This document shows positions 24,150-32,300 of a DNA stretch of 64,000 bases, piece by piece; the first letter of the stretch is position 1; every line of letters begins with the position of its first letter. The stretch is from Roseihalotalea indica (GTDB taxonomy: Bacteria > Bacteroidota > Bacteroidia > Cytophagales > Cyclobacteriaceae). The DNA lies in NCBI RefSeq assembly GCF_022458895.1, contig NZ_JAINFL010000012.1:136393-200392 (forward strand), given 5' to 3'. The notes under the pieces were generated by a model, which made no database searches, was not told the DNA's origin, and saw only the letters and a program-made list of their open reading frames with translations. The position numbers and the translations under genes are program-made.

Positions 24150-25226
24150 TCAGTTGAGAGCTGCGTTGTGGTTCCATTGGTAGATGATATCTTGCACGGG
24201 TTTGTTCTGAGGGGTGAACTCATTATCGTTATTGCCGCCGGATCGGTTATGGGGTATACGCCATTTCCATAGAAAACCTCCGCCGTACCAGGGTTCGGAG
24301 TTAAAGGTTTCGTAAAAAGCATCGTAGGCGGTGCGTTGTACCCACATATCGGTGACTAACTCATTTTCGTTCATATTCCAGTGCTCGCCGGTGCCGTAGG
24401 TCATACTGCGGTATCCGTATTCGGTGAAGAGCAAAGGACGGTTTTCTGCCTGGCTGAGCCTGGCCAAATCCTTCTTAATAGGCTTCCATCCTTTGAGTAA
24501 AGCGGCTTTAGTGGGTTTAGACTCCTTAGAGAGCGGAAAGTAACCATCCACCCCAATATAATCCAGGTCGGCCCAGAAGGTGACGTTGTGGTAGTTGTCC
24601 CAGTTAGCGGCATATGTCAGCTTGCCATCATAGACTTTGCGTACATCCCGGATCAGCGACCGCCAGAAATCGGGGCGTTGCTTTACCGATTGCCGCACTT
24701 CCGTGCCGATGCAGAAGAGCTCTACGTCCATAGAATTGGCTATCTGGGCGAAGTCAAGAATATATTGGCGGTAATCTTCCTCCCACGCCGCCCAGGCATC
24801 GGGAGTTACGAGGTCAAAATCGCCTGGCCAGCCCTGATCACGCACCCAAAGATGGGGTTTGATCATTATTTTCATCCCCTGATCGTGGGCCATTTTAGCG
24901 CAGGCAGCAATGCCCTCCATGCTTTCGCCCCAGTAATGAGCATCCGGACCCTTTTGCCACTTGACGAAAGTCTCGCCAGGGACACTAAACGCATACGGTA
25001 CCAGGGCAACCCAGTTAAAACCCAGCGAATCCAGCGGGCCCATCTCATGATGCTCGAAGGTATTGCGCGGGGCTTCCAGGTTAATACCCTTGATCAGGTC
25101 TGCTCGGGCATAATGCCGGGCTTGCTCCGAATGGGCCATGTCGCAACTACTGAGCACCCCCAGCAACATGCAGGAGATAAGAGCAAAAGGTAAACAGCCA
25201 ATAGCCATACAACGGTTAGGGTTCAT
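24150..25226 (-). CDS. GH113-like glycoside hydrolase lipoprotein
   Basis: A 358-residue lipoprotein (lipobox LSSC, Cys28) with a TIM-barrel glycosidase fold like family GH113 beta-mannanases. Sequence landmarks are KGINLEAPRNTFEHHEM at the start of the barrel, GMKIMIKPHLWVRDQGWPG, the acid/base Glu in ELFCIGTEVRQS (about residue 175), LDYIGVDGYFPLS and the nucleophile Glu in PLLFTEYGYRS (about 268). Its closing GGGFLWKWR strand is also typical. It stands alone between repeat-rich gaps with no transporter or other carbohydrase beside it. Substrate is inferred only from the family. Confidence 0.85.
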   Translation of the reverse strand: MNPNRCMAIGCLPFALISCMLLGVLSSCDMAHSEQARHYARADLIKGINLEAPRNTFEHHEMGPLDSLGFNWVALVPYAFSVPGETFVKWQKGPDAHYWGESMEGIAACAKMAHDQGMKIMIKPHLWVRDQGWPGDFDLVTPDAWAAWEEDYRQYILDFAQIANSMDVELFCIGTEVRQSVKQRPDFWRSLIRDVRKVYDGKLTYAANWDNYHNVTFWADLDYIGVDGYFPLSKESKPTKAALLKGWKPIKKDLARLSQAENRPLLFTEYGYRSMTYGTGEHWNMNENELVTDMWVQRTAYDAFYETFNSEPWYGGGFLWKWRIPHNRSGGNNDNEFTPQNKPVQDIIYQWNHNAALN

Positions 25227-25259
25227 GTTGGGTATACAATCTATAACGTCATCGGTCTA

Positions 25260-25520
25260 TCGATAATACACATTTTCGGGGAAATCGTCAAAGAATAGAA
25301 GGGTTGAATGAGTGATTGAGTGGTTGGTTTGGGGAAATACGGAGGGCGGAAACTGAAGACAGTTGAAGTAGAAAGCAATCTTTATCCAAATACCTAACTA
25401 CCTACAACAAACAATCAGCAATCAACAATTTAGCAATTAAACAATAGCACCATTAAACCATTAATTCTAACCTTTGAGCAAACGGCTAACAATAAACTAT
25501 TCAACCATTCACTCATTTCA
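25260..25520. repeat. Word-like intergenic repeats
   Basis: The gap contains CAATCAGCAATCAACAATTTAG near 25410, the reverse complement of words at 12100 and 41670. It also has GGTTGAATGAGTGATTGAG near 25303 and an inverse counterpart CAACCATTCACTCATTTC near 25502. The right-hand copy continues into the last codons of the mscS gene, so the repeat seems to have contributed its stop region. No gene is seen. Confidence 0.5.
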
Positions 25521-26465
25521 TCATTCACGCATTCTATCATTAAAGTCATTATCATTCTTGCGGGCTCCTTCTTTTCCTTCACGGGCGTTATAATAGATAC
25601 GCTGAGTGGGGTAGGCAAAGTCAATATCCTGATTCTGAGCAAAGGTGGTGAGGATGTCTTCCCAGATTTTATGCTCGGTCGTGCGGCGTTTGCGAGGGTC
25701 GCAGAGGTAGCGCATGGTTAATGCCACTCCGTTTTCCTTCACTTTGGTATAGACAATAGGGGTAAGATTTGTGTAGAAGATAAGGTACTGCTTGGAGGCT
25801 TCCAGTAACCGCTGGGCGGCCGCTCTCGATAAAGGCTCAGCGTGCAGGTTCACGGTGTCTTCCAGAATAGCTTTTGCTTTCTTCCAGTTGCTTTCAAACG
25901 TAACGCGGACCTCAATCTCGTTCCATATATGGCTAAATCCCTGCGTATAGCTGGCCTGCGGTTCTTTGAAGACTCTTCCGTTGGGGATATGAATGATGCG
26001 CCCGGTGCTCTGGTCAGCATCTACCCAGTTTTTTATTTCGTTGAGGGTAAACTGATAGAATCGTATGTCGATCACATCTCCGGCAAAGCCACCAATCTCT
26101 ATCCGGTCTCCCACTTCAAAGGGGCGACGTAGCAGAATAAACACCCATCCGGCTACATTTACAATGGGGTCTTGTAGCGCAATGGCCAGTCCGGCCCCGA
26201 CTAAGCCGAAAAAAGTGGCCAGTGACCCTACCCGGTCAATCCAGATAGACCCGATAATGATCAACAGCAGAGCGTTGGACAGGTTTTTGATACCATTTCG
26301 CCAGTAATATCGCTCTTTTGGGTTTTTGACACTCCTGAAAACGAGCTTTAAACCAAAAAAACGAAACAGCCAGACACCTACAATCACGAGTAATGAGTAA
26401 GCTATCTTCAGTTGCACTTCCTGACTGATTAGCCAGTTATCTTCAATCCACTCAGAAATATTCAT
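25521..26465 (-). CDS. MscS-family small-conductance mechanosensitive channel
   Basis: A 314-residue inner-membrane channel that opens under hypo-osmotic tension. Membrane segments lie at about 18-37, 60-80 and 85-110, the last with the Gly/Ala-rich pore helix (ATFFGLVGAGLAIALQDPIVNVAGW). The beta-domain follows (FEVGDRIEIGGFAGDVIDI, RIIHIPNGRVF) and then the C-terminal mixed domain. The last 10 residues (NDNDFNDRMRE) are low-complexity and are encoded in the intergenic repeat, so the native C-terminus may be a recent acquisition. It is monocistronic as far as can be seen. Confidence 0.94.
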   Translation of the reverse strand: MNISEWIEDNWLISQEVQLKIAYSLLVIVGVWLFRFFGLKLVFRSVKNPKERYYWRNGIKNLSNALLLIIIGSIWIDRVGSLATFFGLVGAGLAIALQDPIVNVAGWVFILLRRPFEVGDRIEIGGFAGDVIDIRFYQFTLNEIKNWVDADQSTGRIIHIPNGRVFKEPQASYTQGFSHIWNEIEVRVTFESNWKKAKAILEDTVNLHAEPLSRAAAQRLLEASKQYLIFYTNLTPIVYTKVKENGVALTMRYLCDPRKRRTTEHKIWEDILTTFAQNQDIDFAYPTQRIYYNAREGKEGARKNDNDFNDRMRE

Positions 26466-26901
26466 GATAGCTCGGTTAGAAGAGATTCTGCGTTAGTAAT
26501 CCCACAAAAATCACTGGGAAAACGTTCGAATGCAACAAAGACAGAAGTTTTTCTGCGAAAGTAGATAGGGTTATAACTATCGAAGTGTGCTGATTCATGT
26601 TGATGGGAAACCATCTTTAGGGAGGTAGCCGGTTTATTCGGGTCATATATTATTATCTGGAAGGAGATAGATTGTTATTGGAGGTATATGACGTATGTTA
26701 TCTCAGGGGATAGAGACATTTTCAGCGGTGATAAAGAGTTATCTCCCGGGTAAATAAGTAGTTTGGCTATCCGATTACTTACGATCCTACTTGTTTTAGT
26801 CTTAATGGGGCTAATTCTTACGCGGGTTATATTCTGCGATGAGTGAGTTTTTATGCCTTCTGGCAATCCGGTTACTTTGTGGGAGACTAAACGATGGAAC
26901 G
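26466..26901. other. 436-base divergent intergenic region
   Basis: It separates the divergent mscS and coiled-coil genes and should hold both promoters. A frame continuous with the downstream gene opens at 26839, but the extra 21 residues (MSEFLCLLAIRLLCG) have no counterpart in the paralogue, so I treat them as non-coding. No repeat or structure stands out. Confidence 0.4.
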
Positions 26902-27543
26902 ATGAAGATAGCAAATTTGTCAGCGAAAGAGTTACTCCATGTAGTAGATGTGGCCATCAAGGCAGCATTGAGTATTCCCGAACTAAAAAAAATGTTGAGC
27001 GCCCACTCAATGGACGATAAAAAGATACAGGTAGGACTTACCCTGGCTCAGGAAGTGGAAGTCTGGCAGGAGAAGCAGGAGAAAACTCAGGAGAATGCCC
27101 GGCAAGCGCAAAAAGTATTCAAAGGAGTGCAGGATAGTATCAAAGCATTGTACCGTCCGCACCGCGAAACAGCCCGTTTTGCTTACCGTCAGGATGCCGA
27201 ACAACTGCAAAAGCTTCAGCTAACCGGAACTCCAGAGGTACGTTATGCCAAGTGGTTTAGTCAGATGGAGAATTTTTACGCTAAAGTAGATACCAAAGTA
27301 ATGGCTAAGTACGGAGTGCCCACTGCCGAGATCACCCAAGTAAAGGAATTACTCAGCAAACTATCCGAGTTGGAGGTGCTACGCAACGATACCAAACGAC
27401 AGGCGCAGCAAACTACTCAACGAAAGCAGGTGGCAGTGAAAGAACTTCGGACCTGGTTTAGCCGCTTTATGCGGGTGGCTCGCCTGGCGTGTATTGATGA
27501 CCCTCAGTTATTAGAGTCGATGGGAGTGGTAGTACCGTCGTAG
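26902..27543 (+). CDS. Helical/coiled-coil protein of unknown function, paralogue of 62691-63317
   Basis: A 213-residue soluble, Lys/Gln-rich protein, almost certainly all helical; no family is recognised. I start it at the ATG at 26902 (MKIANLSAKELL). Long heptad-like stretches cover about 50-95 and 155-190. A paralogue lies at the other end of the window: both carry an ARxAYxxxA-type motif (TARFAYRQDAE / TARLAYKREAG), a FYA block (ENFYAKVDTKVMAKYGVP / KTFYANIPVELMEKYHVP) and an ending of the form LxTWxxxFxxxAxLA...LE.....VV.S. No signal peptide or membrane segment is present, so it is cytoplasmic. Confidence 0.8.
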   Translation: MKIANLSAKELLHVVDVAIKAALSIPELKKMLSAHSMDDKKIQVGLTLAQEVEVWQEKQEKTQENARQAQKVFKGVQDSIKALYRPHRETARFAYRQDAEQLQKLQLTGTPEVRYAKWFSQMENFYAKVDTKVMAKYGVPTAEITQVKELLSKLSELEVLRNDTKRQAQQTTQRKQVAVKELRTWFSRFMRVARLACIDDPQLLESMGVVVPS

Positions 27544-28018
27544 TGAGGGGTTGTAGGGCGATTTGCGGAAAGATGTTATCAGGAACTACTAAGTTCTTCT
27601 AAAGGATACTAAATACAAATCATAAATTAAGCTGACGTAAAGGCAGGGACTTCGAGAACGGAGTCCCTCTTTTATGTTTTAGATCGTCGAGAAGCGTGCG
27701 AATTCGTATATTTTTTTAATATTGACAGTGAATTTTGTTCTAGAAGTTGACGGATAAGGTTGCAATTGTTTGACTTTCAGGTGTGTATCCTTAAGCCGGA
27801 CGGGCTTCTACCGCGCCACGGGGGCTTTTTCCATCGATGAAAAAGTAGACAAAAAATCTAGAAAAGTTTGAAATTGCACCGGCAACCCGGTCGCTATGCT
27901 CAGACAGCAAATTTTTCCCTTAACTTATTAGCATACAGGTTTAATTTGTAACTATCGCTAATAATAAGTGCACAGAAAGAGCAATATTGCTTAGTGTGCT
28001 GTAAAAACAGGTCGACGA
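27544..28018. other. 475-base intergenic region with terminator and structured stretch
   Basis: It holds the terminator at 27645-27673 and then a GC-richer stretch at about 27770-27920 with several potential stems: AAGCC...GGCTT near 27793-27806, CTTTTTC (27825-27831) pairing with GAAAAAG (27839-27845) around CATCGAT, and GCACCGG...CCGG near 27877-27892. No reading frame is convincing. It could be a non-coding RNA, a leader of the DUF3124 gene or a relic element. Confidence 0.4.
27645..27673 (+). terminator. Rho-independent terminator
   Basis: AGGGACT (27645-27651) pairs with AGTCCCT (27662-27668) around a 10-base loop, followed by CTTTT. It lies about 100 bases beyond the coiled-coil gene and ends its transcript. 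Confidence 0.75.
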
Positions 28019-28540
28019 ATGAAGCATATTTTTTTAGTATTTCTCAGCATCTTCGTGCTGATAGGATGCCAACAACGGCAAAAGGGGGTTAGCGAGATCA
28101 GTTCGCTTGATCCGGTTAACTGGAAACAGCGAAGTATCGAGCTTGATATGAATGATAGCTTACTGGTGCAGGCCAGTTCCTACCTGTCGGTTTATTCCGA
28201 GATATACCAACTCACCCAGGGACTTACCTATAGTTTAACAGCCACGGTCAGTATCCGCAATATCAGCTCTGCTGATTCGGTCTTTATTACTCGTGCCGAC
28301 TATTATAATACCCAGGGTGACCTCATTCGTACCTATTTAGACAATCCCATCTACGTAAAACCGCTGGAAACCATTGAAATTGTGATTGATGAGCGGGATA
28401 AAGATGGCGGAACCGGGGCCAATTTTATCTTTGAATGGGCTACGCGTAAGGAAGAACTGGAGCCTCACTTTGAAGCTGTCATGATTTCCACCACCGGTCA
28501 GCAGGGCATTTCCTTTACCACTCAGGGGATTAAGCGATAA
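28019..28540 (+). CDS. DUF3124-domain lipoprotein
   Basis: A 173-residue lipoprotein (lipobox VLIGC, about residue 17) consisting of one DUF3124 domain. Characteristic segments are ASSYLSVYSEIYQ, LTATVSIRNISSADSVFI, YYNTQGDLIRTYLDNPIYV and the C-terminal GGTGANFIFEW with the closing QQGISFTTQGIKR. No biochemical function is known for the family; it resembles immunoglobulin-like beta-sandwich periplasmic proteins. It ends three bases before the marC start, so the two are co-expressed. Confidence 0.87.
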   Translation: MKHIFLVFLSIFVLIGCQQRQKGVSEISSLDPVNWKQRSIELDMNDSLLVQASSYLSVYSEIYQLTQGLTYSLTATVSIRNISSADSVFITRADYYNTQGDLIRTYLDNPIYVKPLETIEIVIDERDKDGGTGANFIFEWATRKEELEPHFEAVMISTTGQQGISFTTQGIKR

Positions 28541-28543
28541 GGT

Positions 28544-29152
28544 ATGGTAGAGATTCTTAAGACTCTGCTATTTCTTATTGCAGTAGTAGACCCATTAGGC
28601 TCAGTGCCGGTGTATCTGGAGGCTACTAAGCAGTTTGATGCTCATCACAAGCGAAAGATAGCCCTGCGCGCTTCCGCCGTTGCCTTTGGCATTCTGTTGT
28701 TCTTCATTTTGGTGGGGCAACTTATTATGGAAGGCATGGAGATTACCCTGGATGCCTTCCAAATCTCCGGCGGTGTCATCTTATTTCTCTTTGCTTTGAC
28801 CATGATCTTTGGGGAAGGTAAGCCCACGAGTGAGAAATTGCAGATCAAAGACTACAAACATGTCACGATTTTTCCCATCGCCATTCCCTCCATTGCCTCC
28901 CCTGCGGCTATTATGGCAGTAGTGTTAATGACTGACAACCATATCTACTCGGTTGGGCAGCAGGCAATTACCACCCTGTTGGTATTGGTAGTGCTGGGGA
29001 TAACCTGTTTGCTGCTATTAGCGGCCCGGTACGTGCAGGAGAAGATAGGAGACTATGGCATCACCGTTATCAGCAAGATTATGGGATTGATTCTGGCGGC
29101 CTATGCCACACAGAGCATCTTATCAGGTTTGAGAGATTTTTTTAATTTATAG
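28544..29152 (+). CDS. MarC-family integral membrane protein
   Basis: A 202-residue inner-membrane protein of the MarC/NAAT family (PF01914) with six hydrophobic segments. It shows the family motifs AVVDPLGSVPVYLEAT near the start and the internal pseudo-repeat FPIAIPSIASPAAIMAVVLM. Some relatives transport amino acids, but most have no assigned substrate. Length is normal. It shares a transcript with the DUF3124 lipoprotein; a 198-base gap separates it from the large cotransporter fusion. Confidence 0.93.
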   Translation: MVEILKTLLFLIAVVDPLGSVPVYLEATKQFDAHHKRKIALRASAVAFGILLFFILVGQLIMEGMEITLDAFQISGGVILFLFALTMIFGEGKPTSEKLQIKDYKHVTIFPIAIPSIASPAAIMAVVLMTDNHIYSVGQQAITTLLVLVVLGITCLLLLAARYVQEKIGDYGITVISKIMGLILAAYATQSILSGLRDFFNL

Positions 29153-29350
29153 CGTTATCATTAGCTATTTTGAGCGTTTCTGATTGAAAATATGAGCCTT
29201 ACTAAAGCAGATGAGCATTCTTTTCAGGATAATTCTTAAAATATTTACCTACTTTTCTGCATAATCTGTGACTTTTCCTCATCTTTTTCGTCAGAACCCC
29301 TAACTTATTCCCCGAATACAAGTAATACCACGGAAGTATGAATCAGCTTT

Positions 29351-32300
29351 ATGGCGCGTAGCAGAAAGTTTGGCACCTTTGGAGGTGTCTTTACCCCATC
29401 TATTCTTACCATCTTAGGAGTAATCATGTACCTGCGTCTGCCGACCATCGTAGGGCAGGCCGGGCTATGGACCACCATTGCCATCATCGTGATTGCCCAC
29501 GTTATATCGATCACCACCGGACTGAGCGTATCCTCCATTGCCACTGATAAAAAAGTGCAGGCTGGCGGGACGTATTTTATGATCTCCCGCAGTTTAGGGC
29601 TACCGATTGGCGGTACACTGGGGTTGGCCCTGTTTGTAGGGCTTTCATTCAGTGTGAGTTTATACATCATCGGCTTCTCCGAAAGCTTTTTGACCTACTG
29701 GGGGTGGGATGCAAGCAAAGATAGCATCCGGCTGACAGGCAGTATTGCCCTGCTCACTGTAACCATCATCACGTTTATCAGCACATCGCTGGCCTTACGG
29801 ATGCAGTTCTTCATTATGGCTGCCATCATTCTCTCATTAATCTCCATTGTTTTCGGTGGGCATTCGTACGAACCTTCCGATCCTCAGTTAACTATTCCGA
29901 CGGGCGGGGTATCTTTTATGCTACTCTTCGGTATTTTCTTCCCGGCGGTTACCGGTTTTGAGGCAGGCGTATCGATGTCGGGCGATTTAAAAGATGCGAA
30001 GCAGTCTATCCCGCAGGGTACCATCCTGGCTATTGTGGTAGGGTTGGTTGTCTATATTGCGTTAGCCTTTTTCCTGACCTTTACGGTTGATGCCAACGCA
30101 CTGGCTACGGATAATCAGATATTATTGAACATTGCCTGGATACCAGAGCTGGTGATTGCCGGCATCTGGGGCGCTACCATTTCGTCGGCATTGGGGAGCA
30201 TCCTGGGAGCACCGCGTATCCTTCAGGCTACGGCAGCCGATAGAATCTCACCTGCTGTCTTTGCCAAAGGGGTAGGGGCTACGAATGAGCCTCGTAATGC
30301 CCTGCTCCTTACTTTTATTATTGCTGAAGCTGGTATCCTCATTGGAGAACTGGATGTGATTGCTCGGGTGGTATCCATTTTCTTCATTACTACTTATGGG
30401 TTTCTGAATATTAGTGCTGCCTTTGAGGCCTGGACCAGCGCTGATTTCCGTCCTGAGTTCAAGATTCCGTCTTGGGTGAGTTTGTTGGGAGCGCTGGCAT
30501 GCTTTATAGTAATGATCCAACTGGATTTTTTGGCCATGTTGGGAGCCACTCTGATCCTGGGTTTACTATACTTTTACCTTAAGCGGAAGGAGCTTGCTCT
30601 GGAATCCGGGGATGCATGGAGCGGTATTTGGGCGTCGTTGGTAAAAACCGGATTACAACGTCTCTCTTCTTCCCAACTACACGCTCGCAACTGGCGCCCC
30701 AATGTGCTAATGTTCAGCGGAAGCACCCAGGAACGTCCTCATCTGGTCGAAATGGGTCAGGCACTAACAGGCAGGTTGGGGATGCTTTCTAGTTTTGAGC
30801 TCATTCCCTCTGATAAACCGCTGCTAGCCAAAGCATCTCGCGATCTGGAAGAGCATAACATGGGCTATTTTTCTCACAAATACCAGTGTAAAGATGTGTA
30901 TGAGGGGATGGATCAGATTTCTCGGATATATGGCTTCACCGGAGTAGAGCCGAATACCGTCCTGATGGGGTGGAGTAAAACCCCTAAGAACCGCCCGCAG
31001 TTCGCTCAGCTGCTGCAAAGCTTTTATCGCTCCGACTATAATGTGGTATGTCTGTCGCACCACCCGGAACGAGGCTATGGAAATCATAAAACCATTGATG
31101 TATGGTGGAGCGGCTCGGGGCGTAACCTTGCTTTTGCCCTTAATCTCATCCGTCATATTACCGCTGGTGACCTTTGGGAAACGGCTGAATTGCGTATTAT
31201 GCTAATTCTGGCTGATGCCAACCAGACCGATCTGGCCCGAAAGGCAACTGCTCAACTGCTGGAACGCTACCGGATGAACATGAAAGTGCGGTTGATTGAT
31301 AATAGCTTAGAGCAACTTCCTTATACATCGGTCATCCAACGGGAATCGGAGAATACCGACCTGACCATCATCGGTATGGCTGATCCGAAATATCGAAAAG
31401 TAGAGCGAACGGTGGAAGAGACCCACACCTTATTACAGACCCTGGGCACCAGCCTGGTGATTAGTGCCGCTTCTACTTTTGAGGAGATTAACCTCGGACT
31501 TTTACCAACCCGGAAAACTACCGAAGAAACCGAAGCGGAAATTCCCTTACCGGATCTTCCAGTGGCCCGAAACTCATGGCTTACCCGCGACTTAGAGCGC
31601 ATTGACGAGCGCAATCGACAGGTTTTGACTCGTTTTTATGAGCGTACTTTTGTGCCGTATTTTCAGGAAAGCCGTAGGGTAGCACAAGAAATAGAGAAAA
31701 TACATAACTCGGTATTCAGCAATCTACAACGCGATTGGGAAGAATACGAGGATCACTTTCGTCGCGCCCGAGCTCTTGATAAGGCTAAGAATGATGTTGC
31801 CTTCCGGGTAAGAGCTTTGCTGGAAAACCTACGCGACAAACAACTGGAACAACAACAAGAAGTCATGTCTGCCGGCATTGACTGGTATACACAGCGACTA
31901 GCCACCGATATCATTCGGTTTCCGCAGAAGGCTGCTGTTACCTATCAACCTGAGGCTCTGGCACCATCTCAGGCAGATGACTGGAAGGTGCGCTGGCGGA
32001 AGCGGCAAATCCGGCTTAAGGCCTGGATAAGCCGACAACCTCCCGCTCGTGTCATTGATTATCGCGAGGTCGCCATTTACTACTTGCGGGATAACCGGCA
32101 GGTTTTTCTGGCTACTATGCTTATGGCCTGGCAGGAGCAAAGCACCGTTTTTCTGGCAGATGTAAAAAATGTGGTTTCCCGACTTAACCGTCAGCTTACC
32201 TACTGGGAAAATCACCTTGAAACCCTATCTGAAGAGGTGCTGGACCAGGAAATAGAAACCTTTTTGCAAGAAAGCCCCGACCTGGAAGAACAACAGAAGC

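Noticed and set aside
29338..29361. Seven-codon frame overlapping the start of the cotransporter fusion
   Set aside because: Too short to distinguish from chance; no leader-type codon run or attenuator hairpin seen.
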